In this document: positions 27,544-36,586 of the stretch, one piece after another
How the letters are laid out: each line of letters begins with the position of its first letter
Numbering within the stretch: position 1 is the stretch's first letter
Assembly: GCF_030816915.1 (NCBI RefSeq)
Contig: NZ_JAUSYN010000002.1
Span: forward strand, 7,081,501-7,145,500
Source of the DNA: Streptomyces sp. B3I8
GTDB lineage: Bacteria > Actinomycetota > Actinomycetes > Streptomycetales > Streptomycetaceae
Direction of reading: 5' to 3'
DNA length: 64,000 nt
The notes under the pieces: generated by a model
Databases searched by the model: none
What the model was told of the DNA's origin: nothing
The model's input: only the letters and a program-made list of their open reading frames with translations
Program-made: the position numbers and the translations under genes

Positions 27544-27637
27544 GGCACTCGCTTCGTTCACGATACGAACAGCCAGTGCACATCACGCAAGAAAAGGCGC
27601 TCCGACCTCTTGTCGGGGTCGCCGCACAGGTCCTAGC

Positions 27638-27672
27638 GTTCGAAATGTGAAGTCGGAATCTACATTCTGAAC
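27638..27672. promoter_or_regulatory. 35-bp operator-like element, copy 2 (binding-protein promoter)
   Basis: Inverted half-sites gttcgaaatgt (27638-27648) and acattctgaac (27662-27672) match at nine of eleven positions. The element matches the one at 23725-23759 in length and at 22 of 35 positions. It sits 38 bases before the binding-protein start, implying that this gene has its own regulated promoter, as is usual for the abundant component of an importer. Confidence 0.65.
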
Positions 27673-27709
27673 ACATTGAAGCGAGCCGTGACAGAAAGAA
27701 GTGACCCTG

Positions 27710-28774
27710 ATGGCAAGCAAGAGAGTTCTCGGGATTCTCAGCACACTCGTCTGCGCCTCACTGCTGGCCGCCTGCGCGGGCGGTGAGTCCGAGGGCTCCG
27801 GCAAGAAGGGCGACGGAAAGCTGACCTTCGTCGCCTACGGCGGCGACGGCCAGAAGACGATGGAGGAGGCCTGGCAGAAGCCGTACATGAAGAAGAACCC
27901 GGGCGTCAGCTTCGTCAACACCTCGCCGACCGACGTCGCACAGGTCAAGGCGCAGGTCCAAAGCGGCCAGGTGAAGTGGGACGTCATCGCCACCTCGCCG
28001 GCTGCCGCCGAGCAGAACTGCGGGACGCTGTTCGAACCGCTCGAGATCACCGGCGTCAAGCGCAGCGAACTCGTCGAGCAGTCGATAGGGAAGTGCTACA
28101 CCGGCAACTTCATCAACGCCACGCCGATCGCCTACCGCACCAAGGCATTCCCCGACCCCGCCAAGGCGCCCAAGACCGTGGCGGACTTCTTCGACACCAA
28201 GAAGTTCCCCGGCAAGCGAGGGCTGGTCAACAACCTGCAGAACGGCATCCTCGAGTACCCGTTGCTGGCCGACGGAGTGTCGCCCGGCAACCTCTATCCC
28301 CTCGATGTCGACCGCTCGCTCAAGAAGCTCGACACAATTCGCGATCAGACCACTTTCGCGCCCAACGTCGGTGCGCTCCAGCAGGCGGTCGGGGCCGGCC
28401 AGGTCGACATCTTCGCGTTGCCCGACTCGCGCATCACTCCGCTCCTGCAGGACGGCGTCGACATCACCGTGGTCTGGGACGTGACGGTCACCTCCATCAA
28501 CGGCTTCGCCGTACCGAAGGGGTCGCCGGAGAAGAAGAACGCCGAGAAGTTCATGGCCTGGGTGCTCGGTCCCGAGGCCTCGGCCAACATCTCCCAGGCG
28601 CTCGGCACCGCGCCGATCAACAAGGCCGCGAAGCCGAACCTCTCCAAGGAGGCCAAGCAGGTCGAGGTGTACGGCCCGGCGAACACCGGCAAGACAGTCC
28701 TCCAGGACATCGACTGGTATGCCAAGAACTTCAACGATGTGACCACGAAGTTGCAGAACTGGCTGGCCGGATGA
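27710..28774 (+). CDS. Extracellular solute-binding lipoprotein (PotD-like)
   Basis: A 354-residue lipoprotein. The signal peptide ends at the lipobox LLAAC, with Cys22 as the lipidation site. The mature part has the bilobed type of PotD/FbpA-like proteins (LTFVAYGGDGQKTMEEAW near its start). The ATG at 27710 is placed about ten bases after AGAAAG; a GTG at 27701 in the same frame is too close to that site. The family binds polyamines, organic cations, sugars or carboxylates; the ligand pocket does not show the obvious acidic pair for polyamines, so the substrate is left open. Confidence 0.85.
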   Translation: MASKRVLGILSTLVCASLLAACAGGESEGSGKKGDGKLTFVAYGGDGQKTMEEAWQKPYMKKNPGVSFVNTSPTDVAQVKAQVQSGQVKWDVIATSPAAAEQNCGTLFEPLEITGVKRSELVEQSIGKCYTGNFINATPIAYRTKAFPDPAKAPKTVADFFDTKKFPGKRGLVNNLQNGILEYPLLADGVSPGNLYPLDVDRSLKKLDTIRDQTTFAPNVGALQQAVGAGQVDIFALPDSRITPLLQDGVDITVVWDVTVTSINGFAVPKGSPEKKNAEKFMAWVLGPEASANISQALGTAPINKAAKPNLSKEAKQVEVYGPANTGKTVLQDIDWYAKNFNDVTTKLQNWLAG

Positions 28775-29018
28775 CGTTCCTCGTCGCGCTGCGAGCCCCG
28801 GGCCGGGATGTCCTCCCTGCGAACAGCCGTCCGTACAGGGCGGACAGCGCCCCGGACGGGGCACTCGCCCCGGGCCTCCCTCCGCGGACGGTGAGGGCCG
28901 GCGGCGAGAACCGGTCCGAGCCGGACCACGGGCCCGTCGCTGCCGCGCCTCGACGGCAGCGACCGGCACCCCCCAGCCGGAGAGCCACGGCTGCCGGAGG
29001 CCCCGTCCCGACGGCGAG
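28775..29018. other. Spacer after the importer genes
   Basis: I see no clear gene here. Frames on both strands are Arg/Pro-rich. With the small frame that follows, it separates the binding-protein gene from the cyclase gene by 456 bases, longer than other gaps in the island. Confidence 0.4.
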
Positions 29019-29234
29019 GTGGCCGAGGTGCGCCGTGAGGAGTACGGCGTGGTGAGCCCGAAGGTCCTGCCGCTCGTGGCGGCAGGACCGGCCTTCGGTG
29101 AGAAGGGGCATCGGGCCACGGTGACATTCCTGGGAGCCGGCGACACCGTCTCGGCTCCGGTGCACGAGAAACCGCGGGAGACCGCACACGCGATCAGTGG
29201 CGCGAACGGAGCGCCGCCGGAGGCCGACCTATGA
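29019..29234 (+). CDS. Possible small protein or gene remnant, coupled to the cyclase gene
   Basis: A 71-residue frame with strong third-position GC bias from GTG 29019; it ends in TATGA, overlapping the ATG of the cyclase gene. The middle (PKVLPLVAAGPAFGEKGHRATVTFLGAGD, quoted here only in part as PAFGEKGHRATVTFLGAGD) looks foldable, but I recognise no family. Coupling and codon bias favour translation; the lack of homology and short length leave a remnant equally possible. Confidence 0.35.
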   Translation: MAEVRREEYGVVSPKVLPLVAAGPAFGEKGHRATVTFLGAGDTVSAPVHEKPRETAHAISGANGAPPEADL

Positions 29235-30214
29235 CCAAGCCGACATACGACCAGCTCGTGAACGCCCAGCCCCCGTACTCGGCCTGGGACGTCTTCGGAC
29301 GCGACGACGAGCTGGGCACGATCAACTGGCTGACCCCCGAACGGGTCGCCGCGGCGGCCACGTTGATCCGCACGGGCGAGAGGTTCAACCTCGACCACAC
29401 GGTGAACGCCTTCGAGCCGTACCCCACCGGGACGCGGCCGGCCACCGAGCACCACGTGTTCGCCAACAACGAGTTCCACCGCGACGACTGGCTCGACTCC
29501 TTCTACCTGCAGTCCACCTCGCAGATCGACGCACTGCGGCACATCGGGCACCCGCGGCACGGGTTCTACAACGGACTGTCGGCGGAGGACAACTCCGAGG
29601 ACACGACTCGGCTGGGCATCCACCGCTGGGCACAGGCCGGCATCGCCGGACGGGGCGTGCTGCTGGACGTGCCTCGCTACTTCGCGGCCGAAGGCCGTGA
29701 GTACGACGTCGAGTCGACCGTGCTGATCGACGCCGACACCCTCGACGCGATCGCGGCATACCAGGGCGTCGACTGGCGCGGCGGCGACCTGTTGCTGCTG
29801 CGCACCGGCTGGGCGGAGAACTACGTCGCGAAGTCGACCGAGGAGCGCATCGAGTTCAACGCGCGCAACAAGTCACCCGGTCTGGCACAGAGGGAAGCGA
29901 CGCTGCGCTGGCTGTGGGACCACGAGATCGCGCTCGTCGCCAGTGACACTCCCGGCGTCGAGGCGGACCCGGTCGTCGAGTCCGACTTCCGCGTGCCCGG
30001 CGAGCGGCCACCGGAGCACGGTGTCGACCACAGCGGGATGCTGCACCGGCCGCTCATCGCTCTGCTGGGCATGGCGATGGGGGAACTGTGGAAGCTCGAC
30101 GAACTCGCCGAGTACTGCCTCCGCGAGCGGCGCTACGAGTTCTTCCTGACCTGTAAGCCGCTCAACATCATCGGCGGGGTCGGGTCCCCGCCCAACGCAC
30201 TGGCGATCGCCTGA
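29231..30214 (+). CDS. Cyclase-family hydrolase (kynurenine formamidase-like fold)
   Basis: A 327-residue protein of the cyclase family (PF04199), whose members are metal-dependent hydrolases such as bacterial kynurenine formamidase and isatin hydrolase. The metal segment is TSQIDALRHIGH, a degenerate form of the usual HxGTHxDxPxH in which D and H are kept. DLLLLRTGW and VASDTPGVEA are further family blocks. It probably opens an amide or lactone ring. It is the first enzyme gene of the rightward set. Confidence 0.75.
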   Translation: MTKPTYDQLVNAQPPYSAWDVFGRDDELGTINWLTPERVAAAATLIRTGERFNLDHTVNAFEPYPTGTRPATEHHVFANNEFHRDDWLDSFYLQSTSQIDALRHIGHPRHGFYNGLSAEDNSEDTTRLGIHRWAQAGIAGRGVLLDVPRYFAAEGREYDVESTVLIDADTLDAIAAYQGVDWRGGDLLLLRTGWAENYVAKSTEERIEFNARNKSPGLAQREATLRWLWDHEIALVASDTPGVEADPVVESDFRVPGERPPEHGVDHSGMLHRPLIALLGMAMGELWKLDELAEYCLRERRYEFFLTCKPLNIIGGVGSPPNALAIA

Positions 30215-30245
30215 GTCCCCCGTCGAACGCAGTCGAGAGAGAGAT

Positions 30246-31010
30246 ATGAACGACTTCGAGAACGACATCGTCATCGTCACCGGAGCGAGCACCGGGATCG
30301 GCGCCGCGACCGCGCGGCTGCTGGGCTCCTCCGGAGCGCGAGTGGTGGTGAACTACAACCGCTCGAAGGACCAGGCGGAGGGCGTCGTGAAGGACGTCAA
30401 GGAGGCCGGCGGTGACGCCATCGCCGTCCAGGCCGACATGGGCTCGGAGGCCGACGTCCTCCGGCTCTTCGAAACGACCGACGAGGCCTTCGGGCCGGTC
30501 ACCGCACTGGTCAACAACGCCGGCGTGAACGGGCCTCGGCACCGCGCCGCCGACGAGTACGAGTGGCAGGAGACGATGGATCTGCTGGCGGTCAACACGG
30601 TGGGCGTGCTGATCGCCTGCCGGGAGGCCATCAAGCGGATGTCGACCAAGCACGGCGGCAACGGCGGCACCATCGTCAACGTCTCCTCCATCGGTGCCCT
30701 GACCGGCTCGCCCGGCCGGTTCATCCACTACGCCGGCTCGAAGGCGGCCGTCGACACCATGACCAAGGGACTCGCCGTCGAGGTCGCGCGCGACGGCATC
30801 CGAGTGAACTCCGTCCGGCCCGGGATGGTGGACACCCCCATCCATGCCAAGACCGGCCAGGCCGACCGGATCGCCGAGTTCGCCGCACAGAACCCTCTCG
30901 GCCGCGCTGGTCTCCCGGAGGAAGTCGCCGAGGCCATCGCATGGTTGCTCTCCGGGAAGTCCTCTCTCGTGACCGGCGCGGTGCTCGACGTGATGGGCGC
31001 GCAGCGCTGA
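30246..31010 (+). CDS. Short-chain dehydrogenase/reductase (FabG-like)
   Basis: A 254-residue classical SDR. The nucleotide motif TGASTGIG, NNAG, and the catalytic Ser in NVSSIGA with YAGSK (Tyr, Lys) are all intact; the C-terminus is the usual NPLGRAGLPEEVAEAIAWLL. The Asn at NYNRSKDQ after strand 2 suggests NADP preference. In this operon, oxidation of a 3-hydroxy acid to the 3-keto acid used by BKACE is a plausible role. Purine-rich GAGAGAGAT precedes the ATG. Confidence 0.88.
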   Translation: MNDFENDIVIVTGASTGIGAATARLLGSSGARVVVNYNRSKDQAEGVVKDVKEAGGDAIAVQADMGSEADVLRLFETTDEAFGPVTALVNNAGVNGPRHRAADEYEWQETMDLLAVNTVGVLIACREAIKRMSTKHGGNGGTIVNVSSIGALTGSPGRFIHYAGSKAAVDTMTKGLAVEVARDGIRVNSVRPGMVDTPIHAKTGQADRIAEFAAQNPLGRAGLPEEVAEAIAWLLSGKSSLVTGAVLDVMGAQR

Positions 31011-31029
31011 CCGTCCCGTCCGGGCGCCG

Positions 31030-31270
31030 CCGGCAGGGCGTGGCCGCGCTCTCGGCTCGCCCGGGGCCGGCCGTGCAGCAGTGCGGCGATCCGGGAGGCG
31101 CCGCAGGCCGGATCGCGCAGCAGGTCGCGGAGGGCGAGCGCGTCCTCGCGCGCGGGCTCGACGGGATCCCGGAGGCCTCCAGGTACAACACTCCCGTCGC
31201 GGCGGCCACGGCCAGGTCGGAGCGCTCCAGCCCGCACCAGCGCCGCGCATACGGCACCTGGTTGAGGGGC
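31030..31270 (-). pseudogene. Coding-like remnant with frameshift, family unknown
   Basis: Between the SDR and CoA-transferase genes (481 bases), the minus strand reads VPYARRWCGLERSDLAVAAA and on to EASGIP with strong codon bias, then continues in another frame as EDALALRDLLRDPACGASRI. There is no start codon or ribosome site. The pattern fits a decayed gene inserted or left between two catabolic genes. I do not recognise the protein. The rest of the gap to 31491 shows nothing apart from the GGAAGGA site before the next start. Confidence 0.35.
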
Positions 31271-31491
31271 GGTCGCCGCCCGCGCGACGCTCGCCGAGGC
31301 ATTCGCCCACTTCATGCCGTCGCGCTGCGAACCGTGCCGCGCCGCCGGCGAAGGTGGTCCGCCGATATCGCGACGGCAGAGGGACGTCGGCACCACCCCC
31401 AGCGCCTCGGCACAGGCCGAGCCGACTCGGAGGATCCGGGCCGAACCGGCGAGCCGGCCCTGACGCCCTCACCAATCCCTGGAAGGACAGT

Positions 31492-32241
31492 ATGAGATCG
31501 AAGGTGTTCGATTCTCCCGCAGCCGCAGTCGCGGACATCGTCGACGGATCGTCGCTCGCGGTCGGAGGGTTCGGCCTGTGCGGTATTCCGTCAGAGTTGA
31601 TCGGTGGCCTCGCCATGAGCGGAGTGACCCGGCTCGAAGTGTTCTCCAACAACTGCGGCGTCGACGACTGCGGTCTGGGCGTACTGTTGTCGGCCGGCCA
31701 GATCCGCCGGGTCACCGCGTCGTACGTGGGCGAGAACAAGGAGTTCGCGCGCCAGTACCTGTCGGGTGAGCTCGAGGTGGAGCTGACCCCGCAGGGCACG
31801 CTGGCCGAACGCTTGCGTGCGGGCGGTGCCGGGATCCCCGCCTTCTACACACCGGCCGGTATCGGCACCATGGTGTCCGAGGGCGGCCTGCCATGGCGGT
31901 ACAACGCAGACGGCTCGATCGCAGTGGCGTCGCCGCCCAAGGAGACCCGCGAGTTCGGTGACCGGAGCTACGTTCTCGAAGAGTCGATCACGGCGGATTT
32001 CGCACTCGTCCACGCCGAGGTCGGCGACGCCGAGGGCAATCTCGTGTTCGCCAAGACCGCCATGAACTTCAACCCGCTTGTCGCCATGGCCGGCCGGGTC
32101 ACCATCGCCCAGGTCGAGAAGCTCGTCGAACCCGGCGAACTCGATCCGGCGCAGGTACACCTGCCGGGGGTGTTCGTGCAGCGAGTGGTACGCGTGGGCG
32201 CGGTGGACAAGCGAATCGAGAAGCGGACGGTGTCGGCATGA
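31492..32241 (+). CDS. 3-oxoacid CoA-transferase, subunit A
   Basis: A 249-residue alpha subunit of a family I CoA-transferase. The opening [20 protein letters not shown] and the later [12 protein letters not shown] are characteristic. With subunit B it would transfer CoA from succinyl-CoA to a 3-oxoacid, typically acetoacetate. ATG follows GGAAGGA at six bases. Its stop overlaps the start of subunit B in ATGA. Confidence 0.88.
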   Translation: MRSKVFDSPAAAVADIVDGSSLAVGGFGLCGIPSELIGGLAMSGVTRLEVFSNNCGVDDCGLGVLLSAGQIRRVTASYVGENKEFARQYLSGELEVELTPQGTLAERLRAGGAGIPAFYTPAGIGTMVSEGGLPWRYNADGSIAVASPPKETREFGDRSYVLEESITADFALVHAEVGDAEGNLVFAKTAMNFNPLVAMAGRVTIAQVEKLVEPGELDPAQVHLPGVFVQRVVRVGAVDKRIEKRTVSA

Positions 32242-32879
32242 GTTGGTCACGTGAACAGATGGCTGCGCGCGCCGCAGCCGAGATGATCGACGGCGAGTAC
32301 GTCAATCTGGGGATCGGACTGCCGACCTTGATCCCCAACTACCTGCCCGCAGGGGTCCGGGTGGTGCTTCACTCGGAGAACGGGATACTCGGCACCGGCC
32401 CGTACCCGACCGTGGACCACGTCGATCCCGACTTGATCAACGCCGGCAAGGAAACGGTGACGGTGAACCCCGGTGCGGCTTTCTTCGATTCGGCGTTGTC
32501 GTTCGGCATGATCCGCGGTGGTCACATCGACACCGCGGTTCTCGGTGGCATGCAGGTTTCCCGGAACGGTGACCTTGCCAACTGGATGGTGCCGGGCAAG
32601 ATGGTCAAGGGCATGGGGGGCGCCATGGATCTGGTGCACGGCGCCCGGCGCGTCATCGTGGTCATGGAACACACGGACCGTCACGGCAATCCCAAGCTCG
32701 TCGACGAGTGCTCCCTGCCGCTCACGGGCCGGGCGGTGGTGCAACACGTCATCACCGACCTCGGCGTGATCGACGTCCGGGGCGGCGCACTCGTGCTGCG
32801 CGAACTCGCCCCCGACGTCACCGTGGAGGAGGTGCGGGCCGCTACCGGCGTCGGCCTGCTCGTCGAGTCGGCCGGATAG
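32238..32879 (+). CDS. 3-oxoacid CoA-transferase, subunit B
   Basis: A 213-residue beta subunit. The catalytic glutamate is in [12 protein letters not shown], and [14 protein letters not shown] and [14 protein letters not shown] are the flanking family blocks. Coupled to subunit A by ATGA. Because BKACE makes acetoacetate, this enzyme would return it as acetoacetyl-CoA for thiolytic cleavage; pcaIJ-type beta-ketoadipate specificity is the alternative, but no other pca gene is present. Confidence 0.88.
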   Translation: MSWSREQMAARAAAEMIDGEYVNLGIGLPTLIPNYLPAGVRVVLHSENGILGTGPYPTVDHVDPDLINAGKETVTVNPGAAFFDSALSFGMIRGGHIDTAVLGGMQVSRNGDLANWMVPGKMVKGMGGAMDLVHGARRVIVVMEHTDRHGNPKLVDECSLPLTGRAVVQHVITDLGVIDVRGGALVLRELAPDVTVEEVRAATGVGLLVESAG

Positions 32880-33008
32880 CCGGCCACGGTCCAGTTCCAG
32901 GCAGACCTTGGGGGTGAGCAGTCCCGCGAACGCGGCGAACTCAAGTGTGGGACGGCCGCGGCCGACGTCGGCCTCGTTGTCCCAGACCAGCGTCTCGGGG
33001 GGACGGCG
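32880..33008 (-). pseudogene. Remnant of IS21-type transposase (IstA catalytic core)
   Basis: The minus strand reads PPETLVWDNEADVGRGRP then TLEFAAFAGLLTPKVCLELD, which closely resembles the LVWDNEA-G-GRGRPT...FAAFAGTL segment of IstA-type integrase-core transposases. There is no start and no IstB partner, and the frame is lost on both sides. It abuts the last catabolic gene. The rest of the gap to 33210 has no credible gene. Confidence 0.55.
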
Positions 33009-33210
33009 ACCCGCTCGGAGGCCGTTCTACCATGTCCGAAACGGAGTTGCCGCGGGCGATCCGCAAGGCCAACAGGTCACCTACGCGGGAGGCCAGGGCG
33101 TGGAGCGGGGCGCGTTGCGGCGCGGGCCGGCGCCCCGCGACGTAACGTGCAGTCGCACGGCCCACCTGACCCCACCCCGGCCCCTCCCGACCACCAGAAG
33201 GCGCAGACCA

Positions 33211-34110
33211 ATGACCACCACACCCACCGTCGCCGTCCTCGGTACCGGCATCATGGGCGCGCCCATGGCGCGCAACCTCGCCAGGTCCGGGCTCGCCGTG
33301 CGGGCCTGGAACCGTACGCGGGACAAGGCGGAACCCCTGACGGCGGACGGCGTCACGGTCACCGACACCCCCGCCGAGGCCGTCACCGGCGCCGACGTCG
33401 TCCTCACCATGCTCTACGACGGCCCCGCCACCCTCGACGTCATGCGGCAGGCCGCCGACGCGCTGCGCCCCGGCACCGCGTGGGTACAGTCGACAACGGC
33501 GGGCATCGAGGGGATCGACGACCTCGCGGCCTTCGCCCGCGTCCACGGCCTCGTCTTCTTCGACGCCCCCGTGCTCGGCACCCGTCAGCCCGCCGAGGCC
33601 GGACAGCTCCTCGTCCTCGCGGCCGGCCCCGAGGCGCACCGCCCGGCCGTGGCCCCCGTCTTCGACGCCGTCGGCGCCCGGACCGTGTGGACCGGGGAGG
33701 ACGGTGCGGCCGGCACCGCCACCCGGCTGAAGCTGGTCGCCAACAGCTGGGTCCTCGCGGCCACCAGCGCCGCCGGCGAGGTGCTCGCCCTGGCCCAGGC
33801 GCTCGGCGTCGACCCGGCGCATTTCTTCGACGCCATCGGCGGCGGTGCCCTCGACCTGCCCTACCTGCGGGCCAAGGCCGACCTCGTGCTGAACGACCGG
33901 CTCTCGCCCGCCCAGTTCGCCGTGGCGACGGCCGCCAAGGACGCCCGGCTGATCGTGCGGGCCGGGGAGCGGGGCGGTGTCCGCCTCGACGTCGCCGCCG
34001 CGAGCGCCGCGCGCATGGAGCGTGCCGCCGCGCAGGGGCACGGCGACGAGGACATGGCCGCCGCCTACTACGCCAGCTTCGAGCAGCCGCCCGCGCCCGA
34101 GGGAGCCTGA
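33211..34110 (+). CDS. NAD(P)-binding 3-hydroxyisobutyrate dehydrogenase-like protein
   Basis: A 299-residue beta-hydroxyacid dehydrogenase. The Rossmann motif VLGTGIMGAPMARNLARSG is followed by NRTRDKAEP, indicating NADP preference. The active-site lysine is in RLKLVANSW. The family oxidises 3-hydroxyisobutyrate, tartronate semialdehyde or related acids and includes imine reductases. It is outside the catabolic island, on the far side of the transposase remnant, so involvement in it is uncertain. Confidence 0.85.
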   Translation: MTTTPTVAVLGTGIMGAPMARNLARSGLAVRAWNRTRDKAEPLTADGVTVTDTPAEAVTGADVVLTMLYDGPATLDVMRQAADALRPGTAWVQSTTAGIEGIDDLAAFARVHGLVFFDAPVLGTRQPAEAGQLLVLAAGPEAHRPAVAPVFDAVGARTVWTGEDGAAGTATRLKLVANSWVLAATSAAGEVLALAQALGVDPAHFFDAIGGGALDLPYLRAKADLVLNDRLSPAQFAVATAAKDARLIVRAGERGGVRLDVAAASAARMERAAAQGHGDEDMAAAYYASFEQPPAPEGA

Positions 34111-34262
34111 CCTCTCTCGACACCTCCGGGCGGACCTGCCCCGCTCCCGCGTGGCCACCGATTCGCATGCTGATGGCACATACATTTAGTGTCGGTCCGA
34201 GCAAGCAGAGAAGCATGCGGGAAACCAGCAGAACCGTGTGTCCGCCCGGAGGAGCAGTCCCC

Positions 34263-35366
34263 TTGTCCAGCAGTCTCTTCACGCCGTACACCCTGCGGGG
34301 CGTCACCTTCCCCAACCGGGCATGGATGGCCCCGATGTGCCAGTACAGCGCCCCCGCCGAGGGAGCCGGCACCGGCGCCCCCACCGACTGGCACCTGCAG
34401 CACTACGGTGCCCGGGCGGTGGGCGGTCCCGGGCTCATCCTGGTCGAGGCCACCGGTGTGGTGCCCGAGGGCCGCATCTCCCCGTACGACCTGGGCATCT
34501 GGAACGACACCCAGGTCGAGGCGCACCGCCGGATCACCTCCTTCCTCAGCGAGCACGGCGTGGTGCCGGGCATCCAGCTCGCGCACGCTGGCCGAAAGGC
34601 CAGCACCGACGCGGAGTTCTACAGCGGCGCCCCGCTGACGCCCGACCGTCTCGGCTGGCGGCCCGTCGCGCCGAGCGGACTCCCCTTCGACGAGGGGCAC
34701 CCGGTGCCGCACGAACTGGCCGCCGAGGAGGTCCGGGGCGTCGTCGACGGCTTCGTCGCCGCCGCCCGCCGGGCCGTCGAGGCCGGCTACCGGGTCCTGG
34801 AGGTGCACGCCGCGCACGGTTACCTCCTCCACGAGTTCCTCTCCCCGCTCTCCAACCACCGCGGGGACGACTACGGCGGCTCCTTCGAGAACCGCGCCCG
34901 CCTCGCCGTGGAGATCGCCGACGCCGTCCGCGCGGCCGTCCCCGAGGAGACTCCCCTCTTCCTCCGGGTGTCGGCCACCGACTGGGTCGAGCCGGAGGGC
35001 TGGACGGCGGACGACACCGTACGGCTGGCCGCGCTGCTCAAGGAGCACGGCGTGGACCTGCTGCACGTCTCCACCGGCGGCAACGTGCCGCACGCCCGCA
35101 TCCCCGCCCAGCCCGGCTACCAGGTCCCCTTCGCGGCCCGGGTACGCCGGGAGGCGGGGCTGCCGACCGCCGCCGTCGGCCTGATCACCGACCCCGAGCA
35201 GGCCGAGAAGATCCTCGCCGACGGAGAGGCGGACGCGGTGGCGCTCGGGCGCGAGCTGCTGCTCAACCCGTACTGGCCGCGCCAGGCCGCCCGCGCCCTG
35301 GGCGAGGAGCACCCCTTCCCGCCCCAGTACGGGCGGGCCGAGCGCGCCCGCCGGGCGAGCGTCTGA
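34263..35366 (+). CDS. Old yellow enzyme family NADH:flavin oxidoreductase, YqjM-like
   Basis: A 367-residue FMN enzyme that reduces activated C=C bonds. MAPMCQYSA holds the Cys and Tyr typical of the YqjM (thermophilic-like) class; QLAHAGRKAS, HAAHGYLLHEFLSP and ALGRELLLNPYWP are also family blocks. The TTG start at 34263 is supported by GGAGGA nine bases upstream; an in-frame ATG at 34215 lacks one. A second, classical OYE is encoded at 40340-41416. Confidence 0.88.
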   Translation: MSSSLFTPYTLRGVTFPNRAWMAPMCQYSAPAEGAGTGAPTDWHLQHYGARAVGGPGLILVEATGVVPEGRISPYDLGIWNDTQVEAHRRITSFLSEHGVVPGIQLAHAGRKASTDAEFYSGAPLTPDRLGWRPVAPSGLPFDEGHPVPHELAAEEVRGVVDGFVAAARRAVEAGYRVLEVHAAHGYLLHEFLSPLSNHRGDDYGGSFENRARLAVEIADAVRAAVPEETPLFLRVSATDWVEPEGWTADDTVRLAALLKEHGVDLLHVSTGGNVPHARIPAQPGYQVPFAARVRREAGLPTAAVGLITDPEQAEKILADGEADAVALGRELLLNPYWPRQAARALGEEHPFPPQYGRAERARRASV

Positions 35367-35530
35367 CGGCACGCGCGGCGACACGTCACGCGCCCACGGA
35401 GGTCCCGCGAGGAACCCCGTTCCCGAGGGGCGTTGAGGGGACGGCAAGCGGCTCCCGCTATGTTCCTCCCCAAGCGCACGGGGGATCCCCTGCTCCCCCT
35501 TGGGCGTGCGTGCGAACATTCGGAGCCGAC

Positions 35531-36586
35531 GTGCAGACGACAGACGAACGGACCGGGGTGGCGGGGGGATCGCCCGCGCGACCCGGGCCATCCGCGCCAC
35601 CCGGTCCGGCCGAAGACGCCCCCGGCCGCGGCCTGCCCCCGTACTGGGCGCTGTGGCTGCTCGCGGCGGCCGTCCTGCCCGGCACGGCGCTGTTCGTCGC
35701 CGTGCGCGGCGTGGACGCGCCCGCCGTGCAGGCGTGGCGGACCGTGTGCCTGGCGATCACCGTGCAGGCGCTGCCGTTCCTCCTGCTCGGCACCGCCCTG
35801 TCCGGCGCCATCAACGCCTTCGTACCCGCCCGGGTGTTCGGCCGACTGCTGCCGAAGCGGCCCGCGCTGGCGGTGCCGGTCGCGGGGGTCGCGGGGGTCG
35901 TCCTGCCCGGCTGCGAATGCGCGTCGGTGCCGGTCGCGGGCAGTCTGATCGGCCGGGGCGTGGCCCCGGCCGCCGCGTTCACGTTCCTGCTCTCCGCGCC
36001 CGCGATCAACCCGGTCGTCCTCACCGCCACCGCGATCGCCTTCCCGGGCAGCCCCCTGATGGTGCTGGCCCGGCTCCTCGCCTCCCTCGTCACCGCCTCC
36101 GTCATGGGCTGGCTCTGGCTCCTGCTGGGCCGCACGGAGTGGCTGCGACCGGCGGTGCGGCACACCGGGCACCGGCCGGGGCACAGCCGCTTCACCGAGT
36201 TCCGGCTCGGCTTCCAGCACGACTTCCTGCACGCGGGCGGCTTCCTCGTCCTCGGCGCGATGGCCGCGGCCACCTTCAACGTGACCGTCCCGCGTTCGCT
36301 GCTCGACGCGTTCACCGGCTCGCCCTGGCTGTCGGTCCTGTTCCTCGCCGCCCTCGCGATCCTGCTCGCGGTGTGTTCCGAGGCCGACGCGTTCCTCGCC
36401 GCCTCGCTCACCGGGTTCCCGCCGGTGGCGCGGCTGGCGTTCATGGTGGTCGGCCCCATGGTCGACCTGAAGCTGATCGCCCTTCAGGCGGGCACGTTCG
36501 GCCGGGCCTTCGCGGTCCGCTTCTCCGCCGCCACGACGGTCGTCGCCGTCGTGTCCAGCGCGCTGATCGGAGGCGTCCTGCTGTGA
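35531..36586 (+). CDS. Permease of the DUF318/YraQ family
   Basis: A 351-residue membrane protein with about eight helices and the conserved PGCECASVPVAGSL segment, followed by FLLSAPAINPVVL in the second half of the core. The CxC motif suggests metal or oxyanion handling, but the substrate of this family is unknown. GTG 35531 follows GGAG. It overlaps the next gene in GTGA, and the pair is repeatedly found together. Confidence 0.8.
   Translation: MQTTDERTGVAGGSPARPGPSAPPGPAEDAPGRGLPPYWALWLLAAAVLPGTALFVAVRGVDAPAVQAWRTVCLAITVQALPFLLLGTALSGAINAFVPARVFGRLLPKRPALAVPVAGVAGVVLPGCECASVPVAGSLIGRGVAPAAAFTFLLSAPAINPVVLTATAIAFPGSPLMVLARLLASLVTASVMGWLWLLLGRTEWLRPAVRHTGHRPGHSRFTEFRLGFQHDFLHAGGFLVLGAMAAATFNVTVPRSLLDAFTGSPWLSVLFLAALAILLAVCSEADAFLAASLTGFPPVARLAFMVVGPMVDLKLIALQAGTFGRAFAVRFSAATTVVAVVSSALIGGVLL

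Noticed and set aside
31492..32879. Beta-ketoadipate pathway (pcaIJ)
   Set aside because: No other pca gene is present; the BKACE context favours acetoacetate as the substrate.
35469..35510. Inverted cccaag/cttggg and ggggatcccc elements before the permease gene
   Set aside because: The arms do not nest into one hairpin, and the symmetry is weak compared with what GC-rich DNA gives by chance.
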